Source: a virus | Length of the DNA stretch: 56,373 bases | IMG/VR virus record: IMGVR_UViG_3300029319_007099 | Span: 1-56,373 of that record | Direction: 5' to 3' (one strand) | Shown: one piece after another, positions 32,746 through 41,705 of the stretch | Layout: every line of letters starts with the position of its first letter | How positions within the stretch are numbered: the stretch's first letter is position 1 | Notes under the pieces: model-generated | What the model saw: the letters and a program-made list of their open reading frames with translations, nothing else | Told to the model about the DNA's origin: nothing | The model's database searches: none | Program-made: the position numbers and the translations under genes

Positions 32746-33532
32746 ACATAAAAAGGACTTGTTCAAGGAGGGTCCTTACAAGGGTTTCGGCTTGGAGCCT
32801 GGAGTGAATAAACTATTAACTTTGAATTGTCCTGAGCTAAGAGATCCTAAGACAAGAATGCAGTTGACAGAGTATGCTTGTTTTTTGTGGCATTGGAGAA
32901 ACCCTGGGTATGATACTGATACTTGGTTTGGGACCACTTCTTTTAGGCAGTTAGATAAGTTTCCCCATATATTCAAATCTAAGGATGAGATCAGAGACTT
33001 ATTGGCTGATAATAAAATTGTTGGGTGGGGTGAGTACGATTGTTACGCAGTAACTAGAAAACCGTCTCCTAAGATGATAGAGGATCATGGATTAAAGGTG
33101 AACAATCTACCTGATGATGGCGCTTTTGCGATACCCATATCCCTCAAAGAGCAAGCTGATTTATGTCACCCAGGAATCAGCGACTACATTGAGTTCATGT
33201 TTAAGAAGTTTGGTCATACGATCCCTGATGATTGGAGTAAAGTGACCCGAGGCTTTTATGCAAACTACTGGGTTATGAGTAAAGAGTTATTGAATGATTT
33301 CATGAACTTCTCTTGGCCTATGGTGAAGTGGAGTCTGGAGAATATAGAGATAACTCATTACTATAATATTCAACCTGTTTATGGAACTGTGAGCAACAAT
33401 AAGGCTACGGGATACTTCATGGAGAGATTATTTATGCTCTGGTATCTGTCCAGGGGGATTACACCCTATAACCCTTCCGAACCCAGCCAACTAATGAACA
33501 AGTACGAATGGGAGGGGGATTATGCTGAATAG
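32717..33532 (+). CDS. Glycosyltransferase-like protein, family uncertain
   Basis: 271 residues. It contains a WHWRNPGYDTDTWFG-type aromatic motif early and a late YFMERLFMLWYLSRG segment. Together these resemble DUF4422-type and related capsule or LPS enzymes that move galactose-like sugars ('hello-wave' of W/H/N and a C-terminal R-x-x-x-W-L). No DXD is obvious. It overlaps genes on both sides (29 and 11 bases), so it belongs to the same transcript. The assignment as a glycosyltransferase is from faint pattern and context. Confidence 0.45.
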   Translation: MIYQCYPKSEHKKDLFKEGPYKGFGLEPGVNKLLTLNCPELRDPKTRMQLTEYACFLWHWRNPGYDTDTWFGTTSFRQLDKFPHIFKSKDEIRDLLADNKIVGWGEYDCYAVTRKPSPKMIEDHGLKVNNLPDDGAFAIPISLKEQADLCHPGISDYIEFMFKKFGHTIPDDWSKVTRGFYANYWVMSKELLNDFMNFSWPMVKWSLENIEITHYYNIQPVYGTVSNNKATGYFMERLFMLWYLSRGITPYNPSEPSQLMNKYEWEGDYAE

Positions 33533-34406
33533 TTACTGCACCTTATCAGATATAAATTATTTGGACCGAGGTTTAGCATTGTACACATCCTTATGTGAGC
33601 ATTCGACAGATAAGCCTTGGATTTTGAGTTACCTTTGTTTGGATGATGAGTCTTACAAGAAATTAGTTCAGTTAGATCTACCTTATATGCATGTTTATCA
33701 TATCGAACAGTTTGATATAAATGAAGACTTGAAAGAGGCAAAAGGTAACAGGGATAGGAAAGATTATATCTTTACTTTGGCATCATACTTCAGCGACCAC
33801 TTATTAAACTCTTTGGGTCATGACAGTATCTTCTACATGGATTCTGACATTTATTTTTATGATGATCCACAAACCATTATTGATTGCTGCGATGAGAAGG
33901 ATTGTGGCATAATGCTGCACAGACACAACTTTGTGGGGCATAGAGATGGAGGCTTCAATGTTGGGGTGGTGTGGTTTAAAAACTCTGATAAAGGTAAAGA
34001 GATTTTGTCTTGGTGGAAGAACGCTGTGCTAAAAAAGGAGCCAAAGGAGCTTTCGATCATGGGAGATCAGAAGTATTTGGAAGCATTCATTCCTATGTTT
34101 GGAGAGGATTCAGTTAAGATTATTGATGAGGACATAGGACATGGAGCCCCTTGGAACTTTAGGCTTTATGTTTATGATGATTTCAAAGACAAAGGAATCA
34201 TAGGATGGGGTGACAAAAAACAGAAGTTGGTGTTCAATCACTTCTCACAATTCTGGTATGATTTGAATGAGAAGAAGATTTCATTTGATAACAATGTTTA
34301 TGGTCACCTGACATATAATGGTGCTGTCTTCATGGTTCCCGAGGTTTATGGTATGTATGAGGGTTACTTTTCAGCGTTAGCGGAGGTTAAAGAAAAATGG
34401 CTTTAA
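33522..34406 (+). CDS. GT-A fold glycosyltransferase (GT8-like)
   Basis: 294 residues. The opening (CTLSDINYLDRGLALYTSLCEH ... LSYLCLDDESY) and FYMDSDIYFYDDP with a D-x-D near residue 107 match the family of GT8-like LPS/capsule transferases that begin '(F/Y)-x-T-x-x-D-x-x-Y-x-x-R-x-L-A-L-Y-x-S-L'. The D-x-D binds metal and nucleotide sugar. HRHNFVGHRDGGFNVGVV... and a C-terminal HFSQFW complete the pattern. GGGAGGGGG three nt before the ATG supports the start. It overlaps both neighbours by about 10 bases. Confidence 0.75.
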   Translation: MLNSYCTLSDINYLDRGLALYTSLCEHSTDKPWILSYLCLDDESYKKLVQLDLPYMHVYHIEQFDINEDLKEAKGNRDRKDYIFTLASYFSDHLLNSLGHDSIFYMDSDIYFYDDPQTIIDCCDEKDCGIMLHRHNFVGHRDGGFNVGVVWFKNSDKGKEILSWWKNAVLKKEPKELSIMGDQKYLEAFIPMFGEDSVKIIDEDIGHGAPWNFRLYVYDDFKDKGIIGWGDKKQKLVFNHFSQFWYDLNEKKISFDNNVYGHLTYNGAVFMVPEVYGMYEGYFSALAEVKEKWL

Positions 34407-35284
34407 AAATAGCTTTTGGTATGATTGTGTTTGAGGGCGATTATGTTTTACATGAGGCGCTAGAATCTGTTTACCCATACGCAGAACAGATACTTATTGC
34501 AGAGGGTCCAGTGCAGTTTTGGCAAGATAGAGGTAAGGTAACATCTACAGATAAAACGAATCAAATAATTGATAACTTTCCTGATCCTGAGGGTAAGATC
34601 TCCATTGTTCACGGACAGTTTGCCGAAAAAGATGAGCAGTGTAGAGCATACATGCCGTTCTTAAATGATGATATAGATTACATTTGGAATCTTGATTCTG
34701 ATGAGGTATTCAAAGGCGAAGATATCGAGAAGATAATTGAAATTTTGGAGAAAGAAAAGTACACTTCTGTGGGCGTCAGAAGCTGTTCTTTTTACGGCGG
34801 GTTCAACCATTACATAAGTGGTTTCGAGCAAATGAAGGACAATTTTTTGCGGATTTTTAAGGTATATCCTGGGGCAAATTGGCTCACGCACAGACCACCG
34901 ACAATAGTGGCTCCCGAGGGAGTTGAGACTTTGCCAGAGAAACACTTAGATAGCGAAACTTTGTGGAGAGATCACGGTGTACAGATGTACCACTACTCTT
35001 ATGTTTTCCCAACTCAAGTAAAGAATAAGTTAGAATATTACAAGGCCAAAGTTAGTAAGCAGTATTGTCACCCTAATTACTTTGATGATATTTATTTACC
35101 GTGGGTAACAGGCAACCGAGAGGTTGAGAAAGCTTGGAAAGGTGTGCATGAGTTTAATCCTAATATAAGAATGCACTCTTTTACAGAAGAGTTTAGTGGC
35201 TCTCATCCTGTAGCAATACTTAAGAGTATGGACAAATTAACAACGAGATTACATGACGAATTACAAAGATTCTTGGAAGAATAA
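34397..35284 (+). CDS. GT2-like glycosyltransferase (GT-A)
   Basis: 295 residues. A strand-helix start (IAFGMIVFEGDYVLHEALESVYPYAEQILIAEGP) then IWNLDSDEVF with a D-x-D-type LDSDE near residue 98 is the GT2 nucleotide-sugar site for transferring hexoses from UDP- or GDP-sugars. HDxGVQMYHYSYVF and KxKLEYYKAKV follow in the C-terminal half. It overlaps the previous gene by 10 bases and the methyltransferase by 32 bases, the tightest packing in the cassette. Acceptor unknown. Confidence 0.7.
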   Translation: MALKIAFGMIVFEGDYVLHEALESVYPYAEQILIAEGPVQFWQDRGKVTSTDKTNQIIDNFPDPEGKISIVHGQFAEKDEQCRAYMPFLNDDIDYIWNLDSDEVFKGEDIEKIIEILEKEKYTSVGVRSCSFYGGFNHYISGFEQMKDNFLRIFKVYPGANWLTHRPPTIVAPEGVETLPEKHLDSETLWRDHGVQMYHYSYVFPTQVKNKLEYYKAKVSKQYCHPNYFDDIYLPWVTGNREVEKAWKGVHEFNPNIRMHSFTEEFSGSHPVAILKSMDKLTTRLHDELQRFLEE

Positions 35285-35879
35285 AAAAGTTTTTGAGGCT
35301 CAACTCGCCCTCAATGAAAAAGAGTTAGACGCTTATCCCTTCCATTGGAATTGCTTTTTGGCTGCCATGGGGTTCTTAAAAGATAAGCCTAAATCGTTTT
35401 TAGATTTAGGTTGTGGATGCGGCGTGTTCTCTCAGATTTGCAATACGCACTTTCCTGAAATGCAATACAAAGGTGTTGATTATGCACAGGAGGCAATCGA
35501 AACAGCAGCTAAAAGATGGGGAGATTCAGACTTTATTTGGGAAGTTAAAAACTATAATGATTTATGTGGCGATGATCTAAATTTCGATGTCCTACACGCT
35601 GGCGCTATGTTGGATGTTCTGCCTGACGCAGATGAGGCCTTGAGTCATTTGTGTCAATTAGGTTATGAGAATCTAATTTTTGGTAGGATGAAAATTATTG
35701 GAGAGGACAGCAGGGTTGAAACATATGAGGCTTACGATTTAATAACAACTTATGCATTCTACCACAACCAGGACTATCTTCATAAAACACTCCAAAGCAA
35801 CGGCTATCACTACGCTGTTGTGGGAAACCCAGACAACGCCACCGTGGTTGCATCAAAAAAGGAATTAACTTTTGATTAA
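35253..35879 (+). CDS. SAM-dependent methyltransferase (class I)
   Basis: 208 residues. FLDLGCGCGVFSQ near 48-60 is motif I of Rossmann methyltransferases, YKGVDYAQEAI is motif II with the ribose-binding acidic residue, and LNFDVLHAGAMLDVLPD is motif III/IV. Probably methylates a sugar or small molecule rather than DNA, judging by its neighbours. The start ATG lies 32 bases inside the GT2 gene. The aminotransferase begins inside its last bases at a TTG. Confidence 0.75.
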   Translation: MTNYKDSWKNKKVFEAQLALNEKELDAYPFHWNCFLAAMGFLKDKPKSFLDLGCGCGVFSQICNTHFPEMQYKGVDYAQEAIETAAKRWGDSDFIWEVKNYNDLCGDDLNFDVLHAGAMLDVLPDADEALSHLCQLGYENLIFGRMKIIGEDSRVETYEAYDLITTYAFYHNQDYLHKTLQSNGYHYAVVGNPDNATVVASKKELTFD

Positions 35880-36783
35880 TTTATTTAATTTAAATAATTA
35901 CACCGTAGACTTAGGATCTTTTGATCATCATTTACATGGAAGCATAGTCACCGAGTTTGAACAAGAATTTTGTTCTTATGTCGGTGCAAAGCATGGCTGC
36001 GCTTTGAGCAGTGCCACAAATGCCATTTTTTTATCTTTGTTAGGCAAGAACACTGAGGTTACAATACCAAGTCTAATACCTCCTGTTGTGGCGAATGCAA
36101 TCGTGAATTCAGGCAATAAGGTAGCATTCAGAGACCAGATTTCATGGGTGGGTGATAGTTATCTTTTACACAACTTTGGTGATTATAAGATAGTTGATTC
36201 TGCACAAAAGGTCGAAAGAAACCAATTCGCTCAATGTGATCCGCAAGATCTTATGTTTTTTAGTTTTTACCCCACAAAACCTGTAGGTGGCATTGATGGG
36301 GGTATAATCGTTTCCGACGATGAAGAAAAGATTAATTGGTTTAGGGAGGCGTCGATGAACGGCATGAGCTACGCAGTACACAACTGGGAGAGAAAGCAGA
36401 AGTTCCCAGGGTGGAAGATGTACATGAACTCTTCACAAGCGTATGTGGCGCTTCAAAACCTTAGAAAACTAGACGAGAAGAAGCGTCGGCTGGCAGTAAT
36501 CAGACTAAGGTACAATAGACACTTTAATGAGGTCAACACCAGCGACCATCTGTATAGAATAAATGTAACTGATAGATCAACTGCAATGCAAACTCTTAAG
36601 GAGAAAGGCATTGTGTGTGGAATCCACTATGAGCCTCTACATAAGTCCGAAGTATTTTTTAGTGACGATTCTCTGCCTTGGTCGGAGAATGAAGCAAAAA
36701 CAACAATGAGCATTCCTTTTCACGAAGCCATGACAGATGAAGAGGTCGATAAGGTGATCACCGAAGTTGGTAAATTTATCTAA
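35872..36783 (+). CDS. DegT/DnrJ/EryC1-type PLP aminotransferase (sugar)
   Basis: 303 residues, shorter than the usual ~370. Family marks: the EQEFCSYVGAKHGCALSSATNAIFL opening, VTIPSLIPPVVANAIVNSG, and the FSFYPTKPVGGIDGGIIVS segment holding the PLP-binding Lys. Missing length is mostly in the C-terminal domain. These enzymes put an amino group on nucleotide-activated keto-sugars, as needed for dTDP-amino sugars, matching the ketoisomerase and epimerases downstream. TTG start at 35872 with AAGGA 9 nt upstream. Confidence 0.8.
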   Translation: MINLFNLNNYTVDLGSFDHHLHGSIVTEFEQEFCSYVGAKHGCALSSATNAIFLSLLGKNTEVTIPSLIPPVVANAIVNSGNKVAFRDQISWVGDSYLLHNFGDYKIVDSAQKVERNQFAQCDPQDLMFFSFYPTKPVGGIDGGIIVSDDEEKINWFREASMNGMSYAVHNWERKQKFPGWKMYMNSSQAYVALQNLRKLDEKKRRLAVIRLRYNRHFNEVNTSDHLYRINVTDRSTAMQTLKEKGIVCGIHYEPLHKSEVFFSDDSLPWSENEAKTTMSIPFHEAMTDEEVDKVITEVGKFI

Positions 36784-37336
36784 AAGCATAGCTTTGGTAG
36801 GATCTAGTGATATCCTTCTGGATAATGATTATGGAGACTTGATAGACTCGCATGACCAAGTTGTAAGATTTAATAATGCCATTGTCACAGGCTATGAAAA
36901 ACATGTAGGAGCGAGAACTGATATTAGGGTTTCCAACCCTCATGTTTTTGATGATCACCCTGATCACCACATTCATGATGTTAGACCAGGGAGTTTAAAG
37001 CATCGGCAGGACAATCCTGAGGAGAAGTATGATTTAGTTCACGCTAATTCCTACAGACAGCCCTTATTACTGCATACTCTAACTCATGGAATACCTGAAT
37101 GCCCTACCGCAAAGCAAATCCAGAAGGAGTACACAGTGGGCACCAGTTTCGTCATACTGTGTGTGTTAGAGGGGATAGTTCCTAGTCTTTTTGGATTTAG
37201 TTTGGATATGGATAGGAGAGGAACACATTATTGGCAAGATAGAGAAGCCCCCAACATGGTTGGACATGATCAACTACAAGAACAGCAACTTCTACGGGAG
37301 TTGTCGCAAGCTAAAAAGATAAAGGTTTACCAATGA
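36767..37336 (+). CDS. Sialyltransferase-like glycosyltransferase (GT29 family pattern)
   Basis: 189 residues, TTG start inside the aminotransferase gene. It shows the GT29 landmarks in order: the L-motif IALVGSSDIL...GDLIDSHDQVVRFNNAI followed by VGARTDIRV; an S-motif-like GTSFVILCVLEGIVPSLFGFS; then the late HYW and the VS-motif-like HD-x4-E-x2-LL. Known GT29 enzymes transfer sialic acid, and some relatives Kdo-like ulosonic acids, from CMP-donors. The CMP-sugar synthetase, Kdo8P-synthase-like and aldolase genes next to it supply exactly such a donor. It is short for an animal GT29 but bacterial and viral forms are minimal. Donor and acceptor are unproven. Confidence 0.75.
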   Translation: MVNLSKSIALVGSSDILLDNDYGDLIDSHDQVVRFNNAIVTGYEKHVGARTDIRVSNPHVFDDHPDHHIHDVRPGSLKHRQDNPEEKYDLVHANSYRQPLLLHTLTHGIPECPTAKQIQKEYTVGTSFVILCVLEGIVPSLFGFSLDMDRRGTHYWQDREAPNMVGHDQLQEQQLLRELSQAKKIKVYQ

Positions 37337-38229
37337 CAAAAACAGTTATTCCCATCCCTCCCTCTTTTAACAAAGGGGGTCTCATGATAGAACATCACCA
37401 AACCTTTGAGTATCTCCAATGGTTATACTCAAAAGGGATAGATGAAGTTATGACAACCGCAGGAACATCTCAATTCAATATGATGAATAATCAGGAGATT
37501 TGTCATTTTAATGAGACTGTTGGCGCGTGTTTTCCAGGAAGAAAGATTTTAGGTGTTCCTGCATACAACACCTTTGACATGCAGATTTTCATAGACGATA
37601 TCAAAGGTAAAGAGATAAAAAACGCATGTTTTATGCTTCTTTATCCTGATAGATTTTATGACACCGAAACACTAGTTGATTATTTTAAAGCAGGTAGCGA
37701 TGCTTCTGAGGGTCCAGTGTATTTGCATGACATGGGTATGCGTAATGGAACTGGAGGTTCTTGGGAATACACTGCTGACTTGATAAATGATATGTATGCT
37801 CAAGGAATCATAAAAGGTATTAAGGAGGAGCATTCCACACTAGATTCTGCTTTTAAGTTTGTAAGTAGGTTGGATGAGGGCCTCGATGTCATCGTTGCAG
37901 GAGGAAGCATGAGAAGACATCAATTCCTTCGACACGCAGGGGCTAATGCCTTTTTGGGTGGGATAGGTAATTTAGCACCAGAGGTCGAGCTTGAATACTG
38001 CTCTTTAGTGGATCAAGAGTACACCAAAGAAGCTAAAGAGGTCGATTTCTTATTGCAGAAAGAAACTACCCTGTTTGAAACTTTTATGAAATTTGGATGG
38101 CACAGATCTTTAAGAGAAGGAATATCACAAATAGGATGTGGGTGCGACTATGATAGAATGCCTTGGCCTAAACGCGACGATTTTTTCAAGGCTGAGATAA
38201 AAAATTGTCTGGAGAAAACAATAAAATGA
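37333..38229 (+). CDS. DapA/NanA-family pyruvate-dependent aldolase
   Basis: 298 residues with a (beta/alpha)8 Schiff-base aldolase pattern: MTTAGTSQFNMM (the family's GT-x-SEF/T-like segment in altered form), and IIKGIKEEHSTLD, where the Lys fits the catalytic 'G-(I/V)-K-(D/E)' Schiff-base residue. AFLGGIGNLAPE follows as the late (G/S)G-x-x-N-x-x-P motif. Members include dihydrodipicolinate synthase and sialate lyase, which join pyruvate to an aldehyde or sugar. In this setting it may make or adjust a 2-keto-3-deoxy sugar acid. Coupled by ATGA to the GT29-like gene before and the Kdo8P-like gene after. Confidence 0.72.
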   Translation: MTKTVIPIPPSFNKGGLMIEHHQTFEYLQWLYSKGIDEVMTTAGTSQFNMMNNQEICHFNETVGACFPGRKILGVPAYNTFDMQIFIDDIKGKEIKNACFMLLYPDRFYDTETLVDYFKAGSDASEGPVYLHDMGMRNGTGGSWEYTADLINDMYAQGIIKGIKEEHSTLDSAFKFVSRLDEGLDVIVAGGSMRRHQFLRHAGANAFLGGIGNLAPEVELEYCSLVDQEYTKEAKEVDFLLQKETTLFETFMKFGWHRSLREGISQIGCGCDYDRMPWPKRDDFFKAEIKNCLEKTIK

Positions 38230-39032
38230 AAGATAAAGTATGGCTTCTAGGTCCCTGCTCTTTGGAGGATAGGGACACATTTATGTTTACATTAAGCATG
38301 ATTAGTGCTGAAATGACACCTGAAGATGATTGGTACATGAAAGCCAGTTTCGATAAGGCGAATAGAACATCTTTACATGGAGGTCGAGGCCCTGGCTTAG
38401 ACTACTGTAAGGATGTATGGGCAGAAGCTAAGGAGTTATACCCTGGCACTAAGTTCATTACGGATGTTCACGAAACCCATCAAGTTGAGCAGTTAGTGGG
38501 CCATGTGGATGCTATTCAGATCCCTGCGTTCTTAGGTAGGCAGACAGACTTAATTGTTGAGTGCGCCAAGCATTTCGATAAGATTAACATTAAGAAAGGG
38601 CAGTGGTTAGGCCCTAACAACTTGATTAAGTCTGTGGATAAAGTAAAAGAGGTTAATCCTGATTGCGAGGCTTGGATTTGCGACAGAGGCACCAATTTTG
38701 GTTACTATGATCTTTTCGTGAATTTTGGAATCGTTGATGAGCTTAAAAAATATTATGATAAGGTCATACTCGATTGCACTCATGCGACTCAAAGATCTAG
38801 GGGTGTTTACGGCAAACAAGGAGATCCTATTCTAGCGGAGAGGTACTTCATGGCTGCAAACCTCTTTAATTACGATGGTGTTTTCGCAGAGATTCACCCT
38901 AGACCTAATGATGCGGTCTCAGATGGAGATTGTCAATTAAGCGTCTCACAGTTCAGAGAAGTCTTGAAAAAGACGAGAATGATTGACGCTCTCCCACCTG
39001 TGGGTAGGCATCATAGAGTTGTGGGGGACTAG
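38226..39032 (+). CDS. kdsA: 3-deoxy-manno-octulosonate-8-phosphate synthase (KdsA-like)
   Basis: 268 residues from ATG 38226, in ATGA overlap with the aldolase stop; the TTG at 38205 is not needed. Clear KdsA marks: GPCSLEDRD, KASFDKANRTS, the TDVHETHQV strand with metal ligand, IQIPAFLGRQTDL, NIKKGQW, CDRGTNFGYYDL, and the late ILDCTHATQ. Kdo8P synthase condenses arabinose-5-phosphate with phosphoenolpyruvate to make the core LPS sugar Kdo. Length (~270) fits the family (280). Host arabinose-5-phosphate would be needed. A neuraminate synthase would look different (SAF domain), so Kdo8P is preferred. Confidence 0.88.
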   Translation: MKDKVWLLGPCSLEDRDTFMFTLSMISAEMTPEDDWYMKASFDKANRTSLHGGRGPGLDYCKDVWAEAKELYPGTKFITDVHETHQVEQLVGHVDAIQIPAFLGRQTDLIVECAKHFDKINIKKGQWLGPNNLIKSVDKVKEVNPDCEAWICDRGTNFGYYDLFVNFGIVDELKKYYDKVILDCTHATQRSRGVYGKQGDPILAERYFMAANLFNYDGVFAEIHPRPNDAVSDGDCQLSVSQFREVLKKTRMIDALPPVGRHHRVVGD

Positions 39033-39698
39033 TTGAGACGGTTAGCTGTAATTCCCGCAAGATCAGGCTCAACCAGACTAAAGAATAAGAACACATTCCC
39101 TTTAGGAGGGAAGCCTCTTATTCGTTGGATGACTGAGGCTGTTATTAACTCTAAGTGTTTTGATAAAGTTATCATCTCGACAGACGGATCACACATCTTT
39201 GATGCTGTAGAAGATTTGCCTGTCGAGAGGCACTACAGACCCGACAGCCATGCCACAGTTAGGGCAACCGTACTTGATGCCATGATAGATCTCATGGAAG
39301 GTGTGCAAGAGGAGTATGATGTTTTCTCTTATTTCCTTCCTACCTGCCCGTTCATTAGTCCGTTGGACATTGTGAAGGGCGTAGAAGCTTTGGATCCTAG
39401 CACAGACACCGTTATTAGCATGACTGAAATTCCAGAGACACTACAACTTGCCTGTGTTATGAAAGATGATTGGGTTTTGCCTGTCTATGATAATTTAGAA
39501 CTGGGAATGACAAATAGCAAGTTCCTAAAGAAGTATTACAAACCCTCTGGTGCGTTTTACATGGGGTGGTGGGACACAATCATACAGAATAGAAACTTTT
39601 TTAAGGGCAGCACCAAAGGAGTTCGCATCCCTCAAGAGAGATCAATAGATATCAACGACATCTATGACATACAATTAGCAAATAATTTATTAACATGA
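39033..39698 (+). CDS. CMP-ulosonic acid synthetase (NeuA/KdsB family)
   Basis: 221 residues. VIPARSGSTRLKNKN with the adjacent LGGKPLIRW is the nucleotide-binding start of the CMP-sugar synthetase family; the ARSGS and KNKN arrangement is nearer to acylneuraminate cytidylyltransferase than to KdsB (which has IPAR-x-x-S-x-RLPGK). It ends with RSIDINDIYDI, the metal-binding D-x-(N/D)-x-x-D. It activates a Kdo- or sialic-type acid with CTP for a transferase such as the GT29-like protein. It begins at a TTG directly after the KdsA-like stop, with GGGGGA 5 nt before it. Substrate choice cannot be decided. Confidence 0.78.
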   Translation: MRRLAVIPARSGSTRLKNKNTFPLGGKPLIRWMTEAVINSKCFDKVIISTDGSHIFDAVEDLPVERHYRPDSHATVRATVLDAMIDLMEGVQEEYDVFSYFLPTCPFISPLDIVKGVEALDPSTDTVISMTEIPETLQLACVMKDDWVLPVYDNLELGMTNSKFLKKYYKPSGAFYMGWWDTIIQNRNFFKGSTKGVRIPQERSIDINDIYDIQLANNLLT

Positions 39699-40879
39699 CA
39701 AAAGAAACATTTCTTGATCTTGGCTTTCAGCCGATAGCAAACGGCTTCCTAAAAGAGGGTGAAACCGACAACGAGTTTTTCTTCCCTTTAGAGGTCGCGT
39801 TAGATGAGGACACCTTTCTGGTGACTCAAAAAGAGTATGTGTCACCAGAGAAGATGTTTAACGACACTTACGCTTATAGAGGGTCAATGTCCAAAACAAT
39901 GGTTGAGCATTTTAAAAATATTTCGATGACTTTGGGTGCTTACCTAGACCCAAACCCTAAAGTTCTAGAGATAGGTAGCAATGATGGTGTTTTCATCAAG
40001 AACTGGGGCACAGAAACAACTTACGCTGTTGAACCTTGCGGTAACTTTGCCAAGGAAACAAATGATCTGGGTTACAAGACTTACAGCAGGTTTTGGAACA
40101 AAGATTTATCTAACGATATTGTAGCCGAAGTAGGGACCATGGACTTGGTGTTTGCTGCAAACTGTATGTGCCATATTCCTGATTTGGAGGAGACTTTTGG
40201 CGCTGTTGCGAATGTTCTCGACAAAGAGGGCTTGTTTGTTTTTGAAGACCCCTCTTTGGCTAAGATGATAAACCTAAACTCATACGACCAAATTTATGAT
40301 GAACACGCGCACATCTTTTCTGTTCTGGCTCTTAAAAATGAATTAGAAAAAGTAGGCATGAGAATCATTCGCGTGGATGAGCTTTCGGTGCATGGTGGAT
40401 CTAATCGAATCTGGGCTGTACATCAGGATTCTTCTTGGGTTGAAAACAGTAGTGTTTCTCAAGCGTTATCTTTTGAGAGGCTTTTAGGGTTAGACATGCT
40501 AGAGGTTTACGATAGGTTTAGCACAAGAGTGGCTCAATCAAAGTTAGATCTACAGACTCTTTTGTGGTCATGTAAAGATAATGGACATAAGGTGATCAGT
40601 TATGGTGCTACATCAAAATCAACAACAATTTTTAATTATTGCGATATTGGTTCAGAGTTGATTGATTACATCGTAGACACTACACCAGAAAAGCAAGGTA
40701 AGCTCTCTCCAGGTACGCACATTCCCATTACAAAACCTTTAGGGTTGATTGAAGATGATATTAATTATTGCTTCTTGGGTGCTTGGAACTTCATGGATGA
40801 GATATCCAAAAAAGAATCAGCTTTTCTGGAGCGCGGTGGTAGGTTTATCACTCATGTTCCAATCGTGAGGTTCGTGTGA
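39695..40879 (+). CDS. Sugar C-methyltransferase-like protein
   Basis: 394 residues. FLDLGFQPIANGFL near the start is the (zinc-ribbon) signature of NDP-hexose C-methyltransferases such as TcaB9/EvaC, though the upstream Cys ligands are missing. The Rossmann core is VLEIGSNDGVFIKNW with motif I near 89-101, then MDLVFAANCMCHIPD. The EHAHIFSV and GATSKSTTI segments match the C-terminal domain of the same family. It probably C- or N-methylates a keto-sugar made by the neighbouring dTDP-sugar enzymes. ATGA overlap with the synthetase before it. Confidence 0.72.
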   Translation: MTKETFLDLGFQPIANGFLKEGETDNEFFFPLEVALDEDTFLVTQKEYVSPEKMFNDTYAYRGSMSKTMVEHFKNISMTLGAYLDPNPKVLEIGSNDGVFIKNWGTETTYAVEPCGNFAKETNDLGYKTYSRFWNKDLSNDIVAEVGTMDLVFAANCMCHIPDLEETFGAVANVLDKEGLFVFEDPSLAKMINLNSYDQIYDEHAHIFSVLALKNELEKVGMRIIRVDELSVHGGSNRIWAVHQDSSWVENSSVSQALSFERLLGLDMLEVYDRFSTRVAQSKLDLQTLLWSCKDNGHKVISYGATSKSTTIFNYCDIGSELIDYIVDTTPEKQGKLSPGTHIPITKPLGLIEDDINYCFLGAWNFMDEISKKESAFLERGGRFITHVPIVRFV

Positions 40880-41295
40880 GTGAGTTAATAGAAAAACCTG
40901 TCTTTCAAGACATTCAGTATCATGAGGATGACAGAGCCCAGAGGTACTTAAATGTTTTCCCTCATATAGAAGGACAATTAAATGTTTCGTTTGTTAATTC
41001 AACGAAGCATATAGTTGCTTGGCATAAACATGACATACAAAGTGATTTTTGGTGTTGTTTAAAAGGTTCATTTAAAGTTGGTTTAGCCACTGACGATGGA
41101 TCTATAAGGTGGGAGTATCTGTCAGAGAAAACTAATAAGGTGTTGGAGATTCCACCTGGGGTGTATCATGGCTACAAGGCTTTAGAGCCAAACTCTATCT
41201 TGATGTATCACTTGACGCATAAATACAATCCTAAGGATGAGATTAGAGCAAAGGTAGGTGCGTTTGGCGAAAAATGGGAAACAGAAAACAAGTAA
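40876..41295 (+). CDS. RmlC-like cupin epimerase
   Basis: 139 residues. A double-stranded beta-helix with the dTDP-4-dehydrorhamnose 3,5-epimerase-type segments: FVNSTKHIVAWHKHDIQSDFWCCLKGSFKVGLATDD, and the VLEIPPGVYHGYKAL helix/strand with catalytic-type His. It epimerises NDP-4-keto-6-deoxy hexoses at C3/C5. It is short (RmlC is about 180), a minimal form. Starts four bases before the stop of the methyltransferase and overlaps the next cupin by 22 bases, so the two cupins are a pair. Confidence 0.7.
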   Translation: MSELIEKPVFQDIQYHEDDRAQRYLNVFPHIEGQLNVSFVNSTKHIVAWHKHDIQSDFWCCLKGSFKVGLATDDGSIRWEYLSEKTNKVLEIPPGVYHGYKALEPNSILMYHLTHKYNPKDEIRAKVGAFGEKWETENK

Positions 41296-41705
41296 CCGTT
41301 GATGATGTTCAGTTTTACAACATGAGAACTGTTGTGGATGAGAATGGCAATCTGACCCCGATACAATCGAATGAGGCTTTACCGTTCTCTATTCAACGAG
41401 TTTTTTATGTTTATGGTGTAAGGAGTGAGGAACTTCGTGGTTGTCACGCTCACTACGAAACAAAACAGCTTCTTATTTGTTTAAACGGTAAGATACAGGT
41501 GATTTGTAAAGACGGCGAGAATGAGAGACAATTCCTTCTTGAGTCCCCACAACAAGCACTTTATGTGCCTGAAATGATTTGGGATGAGCAGTTGTATAGA
41601 TCGGAGGATTCAGTTTTGCTGTCTATTTGTAGTACAAAGTGGGATCCTAGCGATTACATACACAATTATGATGAGTTCAAAAAGATAAAAGGTTCTTTAG
41701 AATGA
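41274..41705 (+). CDS. FdtA/QdtA-like sugar 3,4-ketoisomerase (cupin)
   Basis: 143 residues. RGCHAHYETKQLLICLNGKIQV and the closing 'S..WDPSDYIHNYDEF' are the FdtA/WxcM signature (R-G-x-H-A-H, then D-Y-I-x-(N/D)-Y). FdtA converts dTDP-4-keto-6-deoxyglucose to the 3-keto isomer, the precursor for 3-amino-3,6-dideoxy sugars. With the DegT aminotransferase at 35872, this points to such a dTDP-aminosugar. Overlaps its cupin neighbour and the SDR gene on the other side (ATGA). Confidence 0.82.
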   Translation: MGNRKQVTVDDVQFYNMRTVVDENGNLTPIQSNEALPFSIQRVFYVYGVRSEELRGCHAHYETKQLLICLNGKIQVICKDGENERQFLLESPQQALYVPEMIWDEQLYRSEDSVLLSICSTKWDPSDYIHNYDEFKKIKGSLE

